Origin: Maylandia zebra
Taxonomy: Eukaryota; Chordata; Actinopteri; Cichliformes; Cichlidae
DNA: 64,000 nucleotides
Assembly: GCF_041146795.1 (NCBI RefSeq)
Contig: NC_135170.1
Span: forward strand, 23,926,033-23,990,032
Direction of reading: 5' to 3'
The notes beneath the pieces were generated by a model. It saw only the letters and a program-made list of their open reading frames with translations. It did no database searches and had not been told where the DNA came from. Below are positions 11,194 through 25,010 of this stretch, in pieces (the first letter of the stretch is position 1; each line of letters starts with the position of its first letter). The position numbers and the translations under genes were made by a program.

Positions 11194-14100
11194 CTCCCGC
11201 TCACTGTAGCCCCATGGTTAATCAGCGTGCCGAAAGAATGTCAAACTGTTTTGAGCCAGGTAAGATGGATATGAAGTCACCACCAGGATGGATGGTATTA
11301 ATTGGGAACTTCAAACAGAGGCTTGTATAGATTAAAACATGTGGTAGGGTCCAGGAGAAGTGGCTCTGTCACAGACTGAGGCCAGTCACTTTGACCCATA
11401 CTGCCCTGTTTTATCACACGTCATTCTCAAAAATGTAACCCTTAAATCACTCGCAGATGGACGTCGGCCCCTGACACACTCTCTAACGTGAGGAGATGCC
11501 CTGGTGGTGAAGCATCGTCTGACTGAAGAAGTGAGAGCTGCAGATGCTCTCGCTTTGAGGGTAGAAATCTGTAGATTCAAAGAGCGAACATAAAGGCTTT
11601 CTCATTTAATTTGAACAAAACAACTCAAGTGCCGGAGACAAACTTTGAAACACCAGGCAGTCCTGCTACTGTTGGTGCATGGTGGCTTGTTCTCTGCTAA
11701 GTACCTTGTTTGAACTCCAAGTATTAAGCTCTTCTGGCTTTCACTTGTAATTCTCTCTCTCCCCTTTTCCTTGCCTCCCATTCTCTTTGCGTAGCATAGA
11801 CACAAATTTTGAATGGATTAATCCTAGAATTAGGTCATTTGAAAATGACCCAGCTGTTCTGATGGCAGTCCCTCAGAAGTGCCCCCGTAGCCCCCACCCC
11901 AACCCCAGGCCTCCTGTGAAAGTCAAAGCTTGTCTTTCATCTCCGATCAGTTGCATGTGCCCTCACAGATCCACAGGTTTTACTGCTTAAGTCTGGGCTG
12001 GCAGCATTGATCATGTGACCATTGCCTGCCTAGTGTTTATACACATCATAGCCCCGTCTGTCTACACAGCCTGCCAGTTCTGCTCACACATTCCCGTCGT
12101 CCATCTCGCCTTGCCGGGTAGTTTTGATTCGCACATGCTGTTGTCGAGGATCCATCCGCGATCATCAAATCCCGCTAGTTGGAACTGTTAGGTCAGGTTA
12201 CATCAAAGAGATCAGGAGGGATCAGCCTTTTGAAAGGGACATGCTCTGGCTCACATCATCAGAAACAGGTGGAGGTCCTCATCAGGAGAACAAAGGAGAG
12301 ATCGCCATCTATAAAACTTTTATATTTCATAGAAGAGTTTCTTTAAATTCCCACACACAACCTACACAGCACCAGTATAAAACACATGATGGCAGGTTGG
12401 GCATTGTGGGACTGAACCAAAGTACTAAATTCCACCAAGGTCACAACAGCAAATCTTATGTCTTAGTGCTATTAAGCCACAAAGTGTTTATGTGCAGAAA
12501 TCTGCTAATAAAAGATGACAGAAGGAGAACTAGAAATTTGTTCATGTGTTACGAATTAGCTGAAAAGCTGACAGACCCTTCAGCAGATCTGTATATATTG
12601 TAGTAATGACTCTTAATTTTTCATCCTGCCAGTAATATAACACCAGATATGGAAATTTCCTTTAGGTGCTTGTCATTGAGGAGACATGCACTTAAAAAGA
12701 AGACTAATATTGGATGTTTTTTAATGCAAATATATAGATTTCACGACAACTTCACTTATAAGTTGATATGACTGTAACGCTAGAGGGCTTTGACGTTGCG
12801 CCCCTGCGAAAACGCTTTCAGCCTCGGCTTCTGTTCTGTGTCACCTTGAGGCAAACCTCCGGAAGCAGGCCCCCTTAATTTCATGTTGAAGCTATTGTTT
12901 AAAACCCAAAACAAACATGTACAGAGGTTTTTTGGGTGTTAACACACCGTGGAGTTCCTTTCATGTACCCTCACCACATGTTCCTGATATTACCCAGACA
13001 ATCGGTAAACAACCTTGATCTCGACTTAAGTCAAGAGGTGCCATCTAAGATGTGAATGTAAATGGGGAGTAAGAGAGTAAGAGAGGCAGGAGACATCTGT
13101 CGAGCAGGCTCTCATTTTGTAAGAGGAGGCGGTCTATTGGTTACAGATGATGCCCTGTTTGATAAAAATGAACTCTTTCAAGATAGGACAGCTTGCGTTT
13201 GGGGTCTCTCTGGCACTGAGGGGTAATCAAATAGTTCAACTGACAGGTCAGTTGCTTGTTATTCATCTTTCATCTGAGTGACAGTCACAAAGTAGCTGCT
13301 GTTGCCTCTATACATTTCTGTCACGTCATTCGTACTAAGCAAGATGGATGTTTGCGTTTGTCAGGGCGGGTGCACATGCGTGTTTCACGTCTCGGCGTCT
13401 GCATGTGTGTAGGAATGTGTGCTGGAGGATGACTGAGGTGGACCAGGTTGTGTCGGAGGCACCGGTGCGCGAGCGTGCGGCCTTCCTCCTGGAGTTTTCC
13501 ACTCATGCCTCGTGCCTGAATCACCCTTTTCAATGCCCTCTACCTGGTAGTGACGGAGGAGGGAACACAGACCAATTACCATTCGAGACCTGCTATTATT
13601 ATCATCAGAGAGGCGGCAGCCCTCCTGCCCCTGCGCCTATTCTCCTCTCGAGCGAGACAGAAGGAGAATCAGTCCCTTTAGTCTCGGAAATGTTTATTTA
13701 TGCCACAGTTGTGCCAAAGGACATGGAAAAGCCCTTATTACAGGTCATGACAGTAAAGCCACAACACATTATTCACTTTCCGTCCCTTAACCTGGTATTC
13801 TCTATGGGGAAATTCTTTTGAAGTCCACACCCTGTTGTAAAACATGGTCGTTATTCAGTTATGTGAGAGCTGCATTTGTAGCTGGTTTTTTTTTAAGATG
13901 CAGACTTTAAAGCAGCCGGGCAGGAAGACTTGAGAATCCCCATAATTATTTGTTTAATCTTGGTTTTATGAAGAATTAAACATATCAAAGAGAAAGAGCT
14001 GTTGACATGCAACATAAATCTGATTTGTGAAAAACCGGTAATGCCAGTTTGGAGGGCATTGATTAAAAAAAAGTCTTAAGGGTAATTTTGGACCAGATTT

Positions 14101-17100
14101 TCGTGTCTGAGACAATCAGCCCATCTTCTGACTACACAATCCACTGAACCACTGGGACACCATTTGCACATGATACGTGGCTCATTATTTCCGACACTCT
14201 TTTAACACCAAGCAGCCGTTTTCTTTTATCCTCTCGCCACGAAGATGAGGCTACTGTAATCAAAGAAGACAATGATCAGTGCCAGCCTCTTGGCCTGGAC
14301 TGGTACCTGCTTTGATGTCATATTTCGGTGTAAAGCGGGTTGCGGCCGATGCCAAAGAGCACCCCTAGTCGCCAACTGTCTGACAAGCTGCCTTTCATCA
14401 GAATGACATCACTCTGTTACTTGATTACTTTCCATGGACTCTTCCAGGCCTGGGAATGTTCTCCCGGGAATCTGAAATCATCATCCCCGCCTTTACACCC
14501 TTACTTTTAGAATGAAAGAAACACACATCTGAGGCACACATTACTGCGTGTGGCATACATCGAGTATTTATAATCCAAGCTAACAGTACGCTGTTTGTAC
14601 TGTGAGGCACTTCCCTTAAGATTTTTCCCAACCTGGCAGAAAAAAAAAGATGTAAAGTAGTACTACTACTTTGTGATTCTCGCAAAACCAGTGCAGTTTA
14701 TACACGCAGACGGCGCAAAGAGACAAAATGAAACGTGAAAAACAAAAACAATGCGATCATTCAAGTCAACGTTTTCCTGACCGAGATTTTCCCTCAGTGG
14801 CAGAGAGAGTGAGAGAGAGCAGTGATAAATTACAAGGTAGAATCTGAAGTGTTTGCTTTTGGAGGAAACTGAGGAAACTGCTGCACGAGGTGGATATTTA
14901 TACCCTCTTTCTCCACCGGCAAACCAGCAGCATTGCCTCTCTGCCCAGCGTCAGCTTCACAGGACCACTGTCTGTGTTCACCTGTAGGTCTGTGGAGCAG
15001 ACTGGCTCTACTCCCCACATCACAGGAACTCTCCTGTAGATGTCATGAAGATCAAGGTGTGTGAGCTCCTCTGACCATCCTGAGACTGGAAACTAGAGTT
15101 TAGGATTTTCAAAAGGAAAGGGGGGGGGAAAGCATTTCAAAGGATTAGAAAGAGAGAGAGTTTGTTTATTCTCAGCAGAGAGAAAATGGAGAAAATGGCT
15201 GCATATCTTCAAGCGGCTGAAGTGGCACAGACAGCACATAACTAATGAGGCTGCCAAGTCCCCATTACCCTTTGATGTATTCAGATGCAGGAGCATGTAT
15301 CCTCTTACAAACTCTGGTAGGTGTAAGTATCATTGTACGATTTGAATGAGGTCAAGAACCACTTCCTGTAAAAGCAACATGCGTGTCATCCCGAAAATGA
15401 TTTCATCTCTGGTCTCAAGGTCACCTGGGGTTGGATAGTAGAAAAACATCACCTTCCTTTATTCAGAACGTGGTGATGTATCTGTTCAGGAATAGACAAC
15501 ACCCACTTCCCTCTCAAGTTGGTCATTTGTGGGAAGAAGAAAGTGTTACTCAAGCTCTACTCACGCAGTCATCACAAAAACTCATGTTGTTTTCGTGATG
15601 ACTAACGAGAAGATTGCTACCAGCACCATTCACTGCCTCTGTCCATTTTTGATCTTTTCATAATTCAAATTCCTGGAATTAGGAGATGGACTCTCTCTGA
15701 AAAAAACATTTGGGAAGCCGGTAAATGTGAAGACTTTCAGTGATTCCTCTAAAAGTGTTGCCTTTTTCTTCACTGTAGGTCTTCAGACCTGGAAAATAAT
15801 GGAAGTACATAAAAAACAGTAATAATCCTCAAGTGCGGCGTGCGAACATCGGGAAAACAAGGAGCACTTCCATCAAAGCGAATGCCGTCACATCTGGAGG
15901 ACAGGTGTAGTCCTGTTTCTTGTGTTTCAGAAATTTCTCCTTAATTTACTTATTTAAGAGCGCACCAAAGTGAGAGTGAAGCAGTTATGCACCTCTGGAT
16001 TTGATATGGGAAACCATAGCAAATGAAAGCACGGCAGGGCAGGTAGGCAAAGGACAACTGCAACGCGTCTGAAGCGTAACCTGTTCTCCGGCTCTCACTT
16101 TGAAACCAGATGAAGATCGGCTGTGGCCCCGAAGTCATTACACCTTCAAAGGTAATTAACACATGGCTTTTGTTTTGGACGATGAGCCCCAGATTATGTC
16201 GGTACAGATGGTGAGGGGGCAGACGACAGATACCGAGAGCAAGGTGTGCTTGGATGTGCTTTCATGTCAGCAGGAAGTGCTTGACCCTTGGCCCCCTCTT
16301 GACCTCAAATCTAGCCTGTCAACACCACTTCCTTGAGTGCCCTGTAAAGATTAGCATGTGGTCAAAGACAGAAGGCCTTCCGACCTTCGCACGATGAGCA
16401 AGGGGACTCAGCTGGCATCTTTGCCCTGCAACACCTTTTGCCAGTTATGCTAATGTAGGGTTAGGAGATCAAAGGCTTGTTTTTTGGTAAGACTTAAGAA
16501 TTAAACTACAACATTAGTGTGTGGAACATTTGAGCTGGGATCAGTAATGCATTTCTTGATGTTTTTCATCACAAACAGATCTTTTTTCTGATGTGTTTCA
16601 ATGATTTCAGCTTGTGACTCATGCTGTGCTACAAAAACACCACCTGACTTGTCTCTTGAGGTGGTAAATAGCTTTACTTCCTCTGATGCCATCATGGAGA
16701 AATAAAAGTCTTCTCTTGACCTTGAAGATAAGTCACATTTCCCTTTATGGTATCTGATTTGTCTACCAGTACAGATACCACAAGTATCATCATAAAAACA
16801 TATTTTTTTAGTAATCTGTTACCAAAATATTAATCTGTAAAAGATTCTGCTTCATTTAATGAACTGTAAAAGACATGTTAGATTATGGGAAATAGCTCTT
16901 ATCATTTTATTGCTAATAGTCAAATGAGAAGATTGACAGTTCATATGAATGCAATGTATTAAACAAGCTCAAATAAAACTGGAACCAAAGGGGAACAGTT
17001 TGATTGGTCTGTTTCACACGTAACCAAATACCCCTCATCAGCACCTTACTAATTAACACATTATTAATTGCATTTGTCCAATTAGTTTCCAGTGCAAAAG

Positions 17101-20100
17101 GGATTATTTGACATTTAAGTTTATAGTCATTACTTTTCATATTGTATACATCCATTATAACACTTCCATGGATCAACTTGATTGATTTTGCACTTTAAAG
17201 TGTAGCAAGTTGGTTTACAACTGTGCAGCTCAGCAGAGTTACAGTATTGCCAGTGATCGTCACTGCTGGCTGCCATATTTTGCAAACATTTAGGCTATAA
17301 CTGGCCAAGACTTTGCCCACACATTGTACTAAAATATTCTACATTAAAACTGCAGGTTAACTTGCATAAACACCAAATAATATAATAACTTGTGCAGTCT
17401 GGGAACTCACTGGCTAGCTTACTCACTTATCCCGTGGTTGCAATGATATACTTTTTAAGGCTTTATTTAGTTGTCCAGCTCAAGACTTCCAATTTTTGTG
17501 TCCCAGTCATTTAATAAAAATGTAGATGAATTTAAAAAAGCCAGTCAAAGGTAAAGTGTCATCAGATGATAGTTGGTTTTGAGACCACATTTCAGCAAAC
17601 ACAGTCGCTCTTTTGTTCTCAACAAGGACCGTATGCAGCCAACTCCTGCTCACATGGTTTTGTAATTGATGGTTTTTCACGATTAGTCACATGAACTCAA
17701 CCTACAGAGAGATTAAAACCACCAGTATAAAGCCTTTTTTACAGATTCTTGGTATATCTGTTTATAGTTGCAGTTAGCTATCTAGTTATGTAGCATTGGC
17801 GTCACAGTCAGTGCTGGTGGAACTGATCAGATGGATGGAACTGGCTAGAAAATTGGTTGTTGATCCTCCAGATACTCTGCAGATACACCTGTCGGTGTGC
17901 AGAAGTATCTGGCTTGAGTTAAAGTCTTTCAAAATGTCTTTTCTGTTGCTAAAGGGATTACATACAAACACATTATGATGGAGATGGAATTGAGCACTCT
18001 AGGAAGACAACTGGATTCCTTTTTGTTTGAGAAGACCTTTGCCTCTCATCCAAGAGGCTTAAATTCTAAAACAAATGTCAGAGAGTCCAAGTATTTAACC
18101 CATAGTGGGGTGCTCACCCCTTTGGAAGTGGTCCTAAGAGTCACTGGTGCTCCCTGTAAACAGGATGAGGATAACCAGCTGATAAGGTAGATTAATATGA
18201 CTTTTTTAAAGTTTTCTGATGCTATTTAGCTGACCTTTATTTAAATGAAATTACATTTTGTATTGTTTCTGATTTGTTTTTAATTATTCAAAAATGAGAA
18301 ATTCCAACTTAGGACCAGCTAACTTCTTGTCCAGATGGATACACTGTAACCCATTCATGTCTGAGAGCGTATCAGCATAGTATAAAAGTATTGAAAGCAT
18401 TATAATTCAAATAGCAGTGGTAAACTCCACATGTTGTCAGTCAGGGGCATTGGACCACTTCAAATAAACAATGTCTGTGTCCCTGCAAGAATCAAACACA
18501 AAGTGATCCCTACAGTTTAATATGAATTACCTCAAGCAGACATTTGGATCCGTGGGTCAGCAGCCTGTCTCAGGAGAGTGTTTGATGATGCCGTTTTATT
18601 GTTTCAGAAGGTCAAGATCTTCAAAGCTCTCCTTCTGTTCTCCACAGGGCACCCGGGCAGCAGCTGTCAGAATACACTCGGCTTTGTGTTTATGTACGAG
18701 AGAAGAGGTAGGTCAAGCCTCCTCTCATAGAACTGTTTTTACTGGGGGGTGGGCGCTCGGTGGACACCATAATATTGTTGTTCTGCCCTTTTGTGCTGAA
18801 GAGAGGGGAGCGTGTGAATACTGTCACAGTGGACGTCACCGCTCACGGCTCGACGCTGATCAAATAGCCTTTTTGGCATGATTCAGCAGTATGTGCATGC
18901 ATGTCAGTGAATGTGTATGTGTGCGAATTGCTCAAACAAAACACTGCTCCACTTGGGTTTAAGATCAAATGTCTCCTCTGTGGTCCGGTAATGCAGTGTG
19001 TAAGATCTTTTACACAGGGGCCGCGAAAAGTCATGTCCAACCAAAGTTATTTTGACAGGTTTACGCAGCGGACGATCTGATCTGACTTGCTGCCATATTA
19101 TCAGCTCCCATAAAGCATCACTCAGTTCTGCTGTGTAGAATACTTCAGAGATTATATTTTTTTAGGCAACAATATTTCTACAAACACCTTCATGCTATCA
19201 TTGTGATCGATCCTTTTTGGACATACATCCCAGTGGAAAAAGGGTGTAGCTTGAGCTTCTCCAAAAGCACAGTTAAAAGGCAGCTAGCCCAAACCACTTT
19301 CTCCTCATAGTCCTCTAAAAGGATATTATCCAACGTTTGTTCTTAAGATCTTCTGATGAAGACCAAAGAAGGTGATTTAGATCAATAGTAGTTTATTGGT
19401 TGAACAAAAAAGCCAAATGATGTTGTTGTTGGGTTCTTCTTTCACCTCCAATCTGCAGGAGAGGGGGAGGACCTATGACAGTCTAAATGACAGTGGTTTA
19501 CACTGGTCATGAAAATTGTTAGGAAAACTGGTAGGAAGACTGAAGCCACCAAGAATGCAGTGATAAGACAAGGACGATGTGGGTTTTGTGGACTAGTTCC
19601 AACACTATTTCCCTGACCTCTTTGGCTGACCAGCCTGAATTGCTGACTTTTCTTAAGGTCACTCCAATGCTCCTCCACCCTCTCCCTTCCCTCTGTATAG
19701 GAAAGACTCCCTCCTGCCCCTGCTACCTGTTTTCTGGCTGCTTTTCATGCCACTGCTATGCCTTTCAAGTGTTGATTTGCTTAAAACGTACACTTAAGAT
19801 GGTCTGTGGTTTGCGCCTTTGATAACTGGAATGCTGTTTTGGACATACTTACACAGTTACGTGTGAAAAGGCAACAACCGTAAGCCAATTTATTTTCCAG
19901 CTTTGCAGACAAGTAGACATAAGAGTTGCTTTATATGGTTGTTTATCTTTTCCTTTGACTGTTAATTTTTCTAAAATGACTGCAAATAACCATTTGTTGT
20001 CAGAACTGTCAGAGACAATTTTCATCATGATAATTCCTGTTCCCAAGCCTTTTTCCACACATGACGCACATAAAAAAAATTCATTAGTGTGTTAAAGTGA

Positions 20101-22261
20101 TGGCATTTTGTCATTCAGACAGAGGGCACTTTTATGTTGAGTTCATTCAGACATACTGTACCTGCAGTAGAGAAGGAGAGAAAGGAACCACTTGTGCAAT
20201 GTGTGTGCAAAAGACATGTTCTGCAGTGACTTGTGTTGCAGTGGGCATGAAGAGCATACGTAATTTGTACTCATGGTCTTTTGGTTTTTGTATTTTTTTT
20301 TATTATTATTGCTATCGTTACTGAAAGCAAGTCCATGAGTGTGTGTGTATGTGTAGAAGTGTGTTTATATGTGGTGCACGGTGCTGTAGTGTGAGAGAGC
20401 TGCCCTTGCTGCAATCCCTATCCTAATGAGGAGACACATACCATCTTTATCTTAGTATTTTAGCAAAATCACAAAGCCAACAACACAACGCAAAGTTGAA
20501 AACCAGTTGACTGCAGCACAAGTGCAAAAAACCACCTCGATAGGCAAGCGTACTAACAATTGCAAGAAACTGAACCATTGCGAACCGGTTTTCTATGATC
20601 CCATCACCATTTACTAGCTTTGTGCTAACGTGTTGTCTGTGCAGATGCTTGCAAAGTGCTGATGTCATGTTAGCAGTGGACACGGTAACGTCCATATCCA
20701 CACTCCTCAAAAGCTGTAGACTGCTTTTCTATTTTTCTCCTCTCTTGCACACAAACTGTAATCAGCTGATTGTACGGCAAGAAGTTCTCTGGAAGAAAAC
20801 AGCATGTTTCATGTTTTATTTTTCATTCTGTCTTCCTGTCATGCAGATTATTGAAGAACCTTTGTAACAAAAGTAATAACCTAATTGTAATTATAATGTA
20901 ATTACTAAATTCAGTAGAGTAATGTGAAAATGTAATGTGATTGCAGCAATGCATTACTTTGGAATGGGCTATACTCAGCAGTGAGCTGAGGAACTCACAG
21001 ACGCACAAGCGACAAACAACCTAGCTCAACAACCTAGCTTTGTTATGCACCCCCTGTAACCTGATCGTTTTTGAAGAAATAACACAATGCTGATTATGTG
21101 CAGGAAGTTCAGCGCCATATATAAGCCTATCTTCTTTGCAGCACTGGTATAAGATGTTAAACACACACTTTCAGCAAACCAGACTTTTGTCATATCATCA
21201 ATACTGTAGCAAAGCAGCATCAGCAGGAAGGGGTTAGTGCTCAAACAAAATGCTGTCACTTTGATCATTTCCTACTGGTCTTTGATGTCAGTGCTCTTGA
21301 AAGGGCCGATAATGATGTTTAATTGATTATGTAGAATGAACTAGCTTGGTTTGCTCCCATATTATTCATTCTTCCTCCTTTTCGTGTGTTCCTCCAAAAG
21401 AAGATCGCTTGCATGCCATATTGCCCCTTCCCTTTCTTCTTGTAAAACAAATAAAGACGTCAAACATCAAAGCCATTCTTGGTTAATAAAAGAAGACCTC
21501 AAATATTTTCCATTATGTTTAACATGGTTTTGGGTTTCGCCAACCAGAGGAATAACAACAGGACAGAATAAAATTCCGCTTTTTTGTTGTGCTCCATTTC
21601 TGCTTTACAAAGGTTAAGCAGGCCAAACTTGAACCTGCACTTTGATGTTGTTAGGTCTGAGTATTCAAAAGGAGCCTTTCTCTCTTCGACTTCTCTTCAG
21701 AGACCCGAGTCCCCCCTCACTCATCCCTCCACACACTCTTCTGCTCTCTCTCTCTCTCCTTACTGTCCTTTTCCACCCTTGTGATTATGATATCCTGAGT
21801 CCCCGGCTAAAACAACAGTCTGTCAGAGGATCACTTTCCTTTGAAGTCAGCGTCAGTAAGTTGCGTTTCTGTCTTGGGCCAGAGCACTGACCCCTGACCT
21901 GCAGTGATTACTTCCGTGGCGCAGCCAAGCAGAGATAACTGTAAATGCACTCCTTTGATATCTACTTGAGAACAGGAGGCTGAGCCTGAAGGGAAACACA
22001 ATGATGCTCTGGCATCTTAGCATGTGTGTGTGCACATGCTCACAAAGATAGACAGACAAGGCACCATATGGCAGAGGCCAAGAAAACATGGGGATGACGT
22101 CCTGATCAAAGCTGTACCACAACGATATTTGAAGCTCTTTGAATCTGAATCAGAGAAGCTTTGTGAAGAGCTGGGACTAAAATGTAGCACCCAAGCCTTC
22201 CTGTGGTACAAATCTTAGGTGATAATTTAAGAATACGCAATATAATGTGCATAAGTTATAA
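11194..22261. other. intergenic sequence, no gene recognised
   Basis: About 11 kb with no exon that I can tie to a protein family on either strand. The longest ORFs (12124-12603, 13348-13821, 18522-18881) lack family motifs and are not supported by neighbouring splice-compatible ORFs. Short simple repeats are present, for example a CT-rich stretch near 21740. The region may hold regulatory DNA or non-coding RNA, but nothing in the sequence proves it. Confidence 0.5.
16466..16474 (+). promoter_or_regulatory. TCF/LEF-type motif
   Basis: Perfect AGATCAAAG. It is one of several such 9-mers in the region upstream of notum (also 7944, 40048 and 42152). A single motif could occur by chance. Confidence 0.2.
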
Positions 22262-22700
22262 GCCAGAAGTTTGCCTCCAAGGATGCAGACTTTCTTCTAA
22301 TTAAAAAAATTTTTTTTGGACATTTCCAGTCCAATCTTCATACCTGACTATTTTCACAGGAATGTTTTGTTGTTGTTTTTTGTTGACCCACCTGTGAATC
22401 ATCCAATCCAATCATCCTTTTAGAATGTCCTTCAAGAAGCCTAGAGAACTATTCCTGAAGACTACTTAAAGAAATTTCAAGAAAGCTTGCTTAAGAGAGT
22501 TTAGGCTATGTTGAATAATAAAGATGATCATATCAAATATTGACTTTCAAGCTCGATAGGACTGTATAAACTCTGTTTTTGCCTTTTATACTGTATTTTC
22601 ATTTATGTATGCACATTTTAATAAATTGCTGCACCAATTTCCAAATTCTCCACCAAAACATGGAAAAACGATGGGTTCTATTTGTAGCATAGACACGCGA
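22262..22700 (+). repeat. interspersed repeat fragment of unknown family
   Basis: It begins with a segment of about 38 nt (agaagtttgcctccaaggat and following) that recurs in inverted orientation at 30723-30760 with about two mismatches. The stretch that follows looks like a dispersed fish repeat, but I can define neither terminal repeats nor a target-site duplication. Confidence 0.4.
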
Positions 22701-23919
22701 GAGGTATCAATATTCAGACCTGCCATCAGGAATGTTTTCTTGCAACTGAATTAATGAGTTTTGTCTTCTTCTATTCATTTTTGATCCTGATGTCAGGAAA
22801 TCCTCCTATTATCTGATGGTGGCTCCTGCTATTAACTACTTTTCTAGCAGGAACCACATATACAGAAATATTTGACAGAGCATGTGATGCATGAAAGAAT
22901 ACAAATGAAGAATTTAACCACCATCACTCACCATCAGTAATTGTTAGAGCACAAAGAATTTCTTGGTATTCTGCAGTTTTTTCCCCCCTCCTGCAGACAC
23001 CCCCTTTTCTCTAGGATGTCCTTTTATGTTTGAGATGAGTATTTAGTCAGAATGACAGTCCATTTTCATCTGTGTCCAGATGGCAGACTAAAAGTTACAA
23101 CCACAAAAAAAAGAAAAAAAATGCAAGGATAATATTCGTTCTCACATTCTGTGCCGCAACAGCCAAACCCACCGTCGTAGCTGCGTTTCAGAATAGTGTT
23201 GCAAAGCTCTTATAATCACGTATTGTTTAAATCAACCTGATTGAGGGGGTTTAACTCAGAGAATGCCATTTTAAGCCCAACACTCATACAAAGGCATATA
23301 TAGTCATTACTGGAATGACTGTTGACATGTTCTGCTAAACAAGACCAGAGTTAACCGCACTCTCATGTGAGGGACAATAGAAGATGAGCAGATGAGAGCT
23401 CCTGATGGGGACTAACTCGCTCTTCATCTTCAGCTATGATTATAGCCTTTCTTTTTTTTCACTTAGTGCTTCTAGTCGGCTGTGGTATTTTTTTCTACTC
23501 TTTTTTTTTGTTGTTGTTCAGAAGAGAAGAAAGAAGCTGAAAGACTAGCATGCTGTTGGACTAAATGTCATGTTCAAGCTGAAAATAGTAAAGACAAAAC
23601 CTTGTAATTTGCAGAATGCTTTTGTCATCTTTACCTCTATTTTATTTTTTCAGCGCAGAATGAATGCCACATATGAGACGCGGGGAATCAAAAGAAGCTG
23701 TGGAATGCGTCGGGATAAAAAGGAACAAAAAATGGACAGCAGTTGTTACTATATATGTCATTTCACACCCAAATCATATTCAGTTCACATCTTGGAATAA
23801 CATTCTCACAGAGGGCAAAATAAGACGAGCAGTACAAGATGTAGGAAAAGGAAATCAGAATAGTTTTAAAAGAAAATAAAGATGCTTAGGTGGAATCATA
23901 CCACCATAATATGGTGATA
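22701..23919. other. intergenic sequence
   Basis: No gene seen. The overlapping ORFs at 23570-23800 and 23664-23879 show no family similarity. The right end runs into a (TA)n microsatellite. Confidence 0.5.
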
Positions 23920-23929
23920 TATATATATG

Positions 23930-23965
<36 letters not shown>

Positions 23966-24028
23966 AAACCGCCCGCAGGGGCGTGCTGGGTGTTATATAT
24001 ATATATATATATATATATATGATATATA

Positions 24029-24100
<72 letters not shown>
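23920..24100. repeat. (TA)n microsatellite array
   Basis: Nearly pure TA dinucleotides, broken by a 34-nt unique segment at 23963-23996 and a few GATATATG interruptions. It forms the 3' border of the LINE fragment to the right. Confidence 0.95.
23963..23996 (+). repeat. inverted copy of a LINE 3' terminus (arm 1)
   Basis: This 34-nt segment, starting gataaaccgcccgcaggggc, is the exact reverse complement of 24101-24134. Arm 2 is contiguous with the LINE coding end, so arm 1 is a second 3' terminus facing the other way, separated by about 100 bp of (TA)n. Confidence 0.9.
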
Positions 24101-24104
<4 letters not shown>

Positions 24105-24954
24105 CACCCAGCACGCCCCTGCGGGCGGTTTATCCTTCAAGCTCGGGTCCTCTACCAGAGGCCTGGGAGCTTGAGGGTCCTGCGCAGTATCTTAGCTGTT
24201 CCCAGACTGCGCTCTTCTGGACAGAGATCTCCGATGTTATTCCCGGGATCTGCTGGAGCTCCGATTACCACGGGGACCACCGTTACCTTCACCCTCCACA
24301 TCCTCTCGAGCTTTTCTCTGAGCCCTTGGTATTTCTCCAGCTTCTCGTGTTCCTTCTTCCTGATATTGCTGTCATTCGGAACCGCTACATCGATCACTAC
24401 GGCCATCTTCTTCTGTTTGTCTACCACCACTATGTCCGGTTGGTTAGCCACCACCATTTTGTCCGTCTGTATCTGGAAGTCCCACAGGATCTTAGCTCGG
24501 TCATTCTCCACCACCCTTGGGGGCATCTCCCATTTTGACCTCGGGACTTCCAGGTTATACTCGGCACAGATGTTCCTGTACACTATGCCGGCCACTTGGT
24601 TATGGCGTTCCATGTATGCCTTGCCTGCTAGCATCTTGCACCATGTGCTGGATTGTCTCTGGGGCATCTTTACACAGCCTGCACCTGGGGTCTTGCCTGG
24701 TGTGATAGACCCCAGCCTCTATGGATCTTGTACTCAGAGTTTGTTCTTGTGCTGCCATGATTAGTGCCTCTGTGCTGTCTTTCAGTCCAGCTTTGTCCAG
24801 CCACTGGTAGGATTTCTGGATATCAGCCACCTCCTCTATCTGCCGGTGAAGGGGCCTGTCCTTCCATGATGGTTCCTCGTCTCCCTCCTCTTTCTTGGGT
24901 TTCTGCTGCTTGAGGTATTCACTGAGCACTCGGTCAGTTGGGGCCATCTTCCCA

Positions 24955-24957
<3 letters not shown>
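24101..24957 (-). mobile_element. 5'-truncated LINE with restriction-like endonuclease (Dong/R4, Rex6-like)
   Basis: Read on the minus strand, this encodes the C-terminal part of a non-LTR retrotransposon polyprotein. First comes a cysteine/histidine zinc-knuckle-like segment (CRLCKDAPETIQH). Then follows a restriction-like endonuclease region with PDIVVVD, a downstream DVAVP and a lysine-rich stretch, ending in LRRTLKLPGLW and a stop at 24152-24154. A frameshift between about 24600 and 24667 moves the reading frame between the zinc knuckle and the endonuclease, so the copy is broken. The reverse transcriptase is absent. The element is cut off exactly at the (TA)n array at 24958. Fish Rex6 and insect Dong/R4 elements have this C-terminal endonuclease; the exact family needs a database search. 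Confidence 0.85.

Positions 24958-25002
<45 letters not shown>
24958..25002. repeat. (TA)n microsatellite
   Basis: About 45 nt of TA dinucleotides at the truncated 5' end of the LINE fragment. With the array at 23997-24100, it places the element inside a TA tract. Confidence 0.95.

Positions 25003-25010
<8 letters not shown>

Noticed and set aside
12124-12603. 159-codon ORF
   Set aside because: No known motif, no matching splice partners, and it sits in a repeat-rich gene-free interval.
23886-24174. ORFs made of repeated IY
   Set aside because: Pure translation of (TA)n microsatellites.
24171-24764. 197-codon plus-strand ORF
   Set aside because: Antisense shadow of the LINE endonuclease region.
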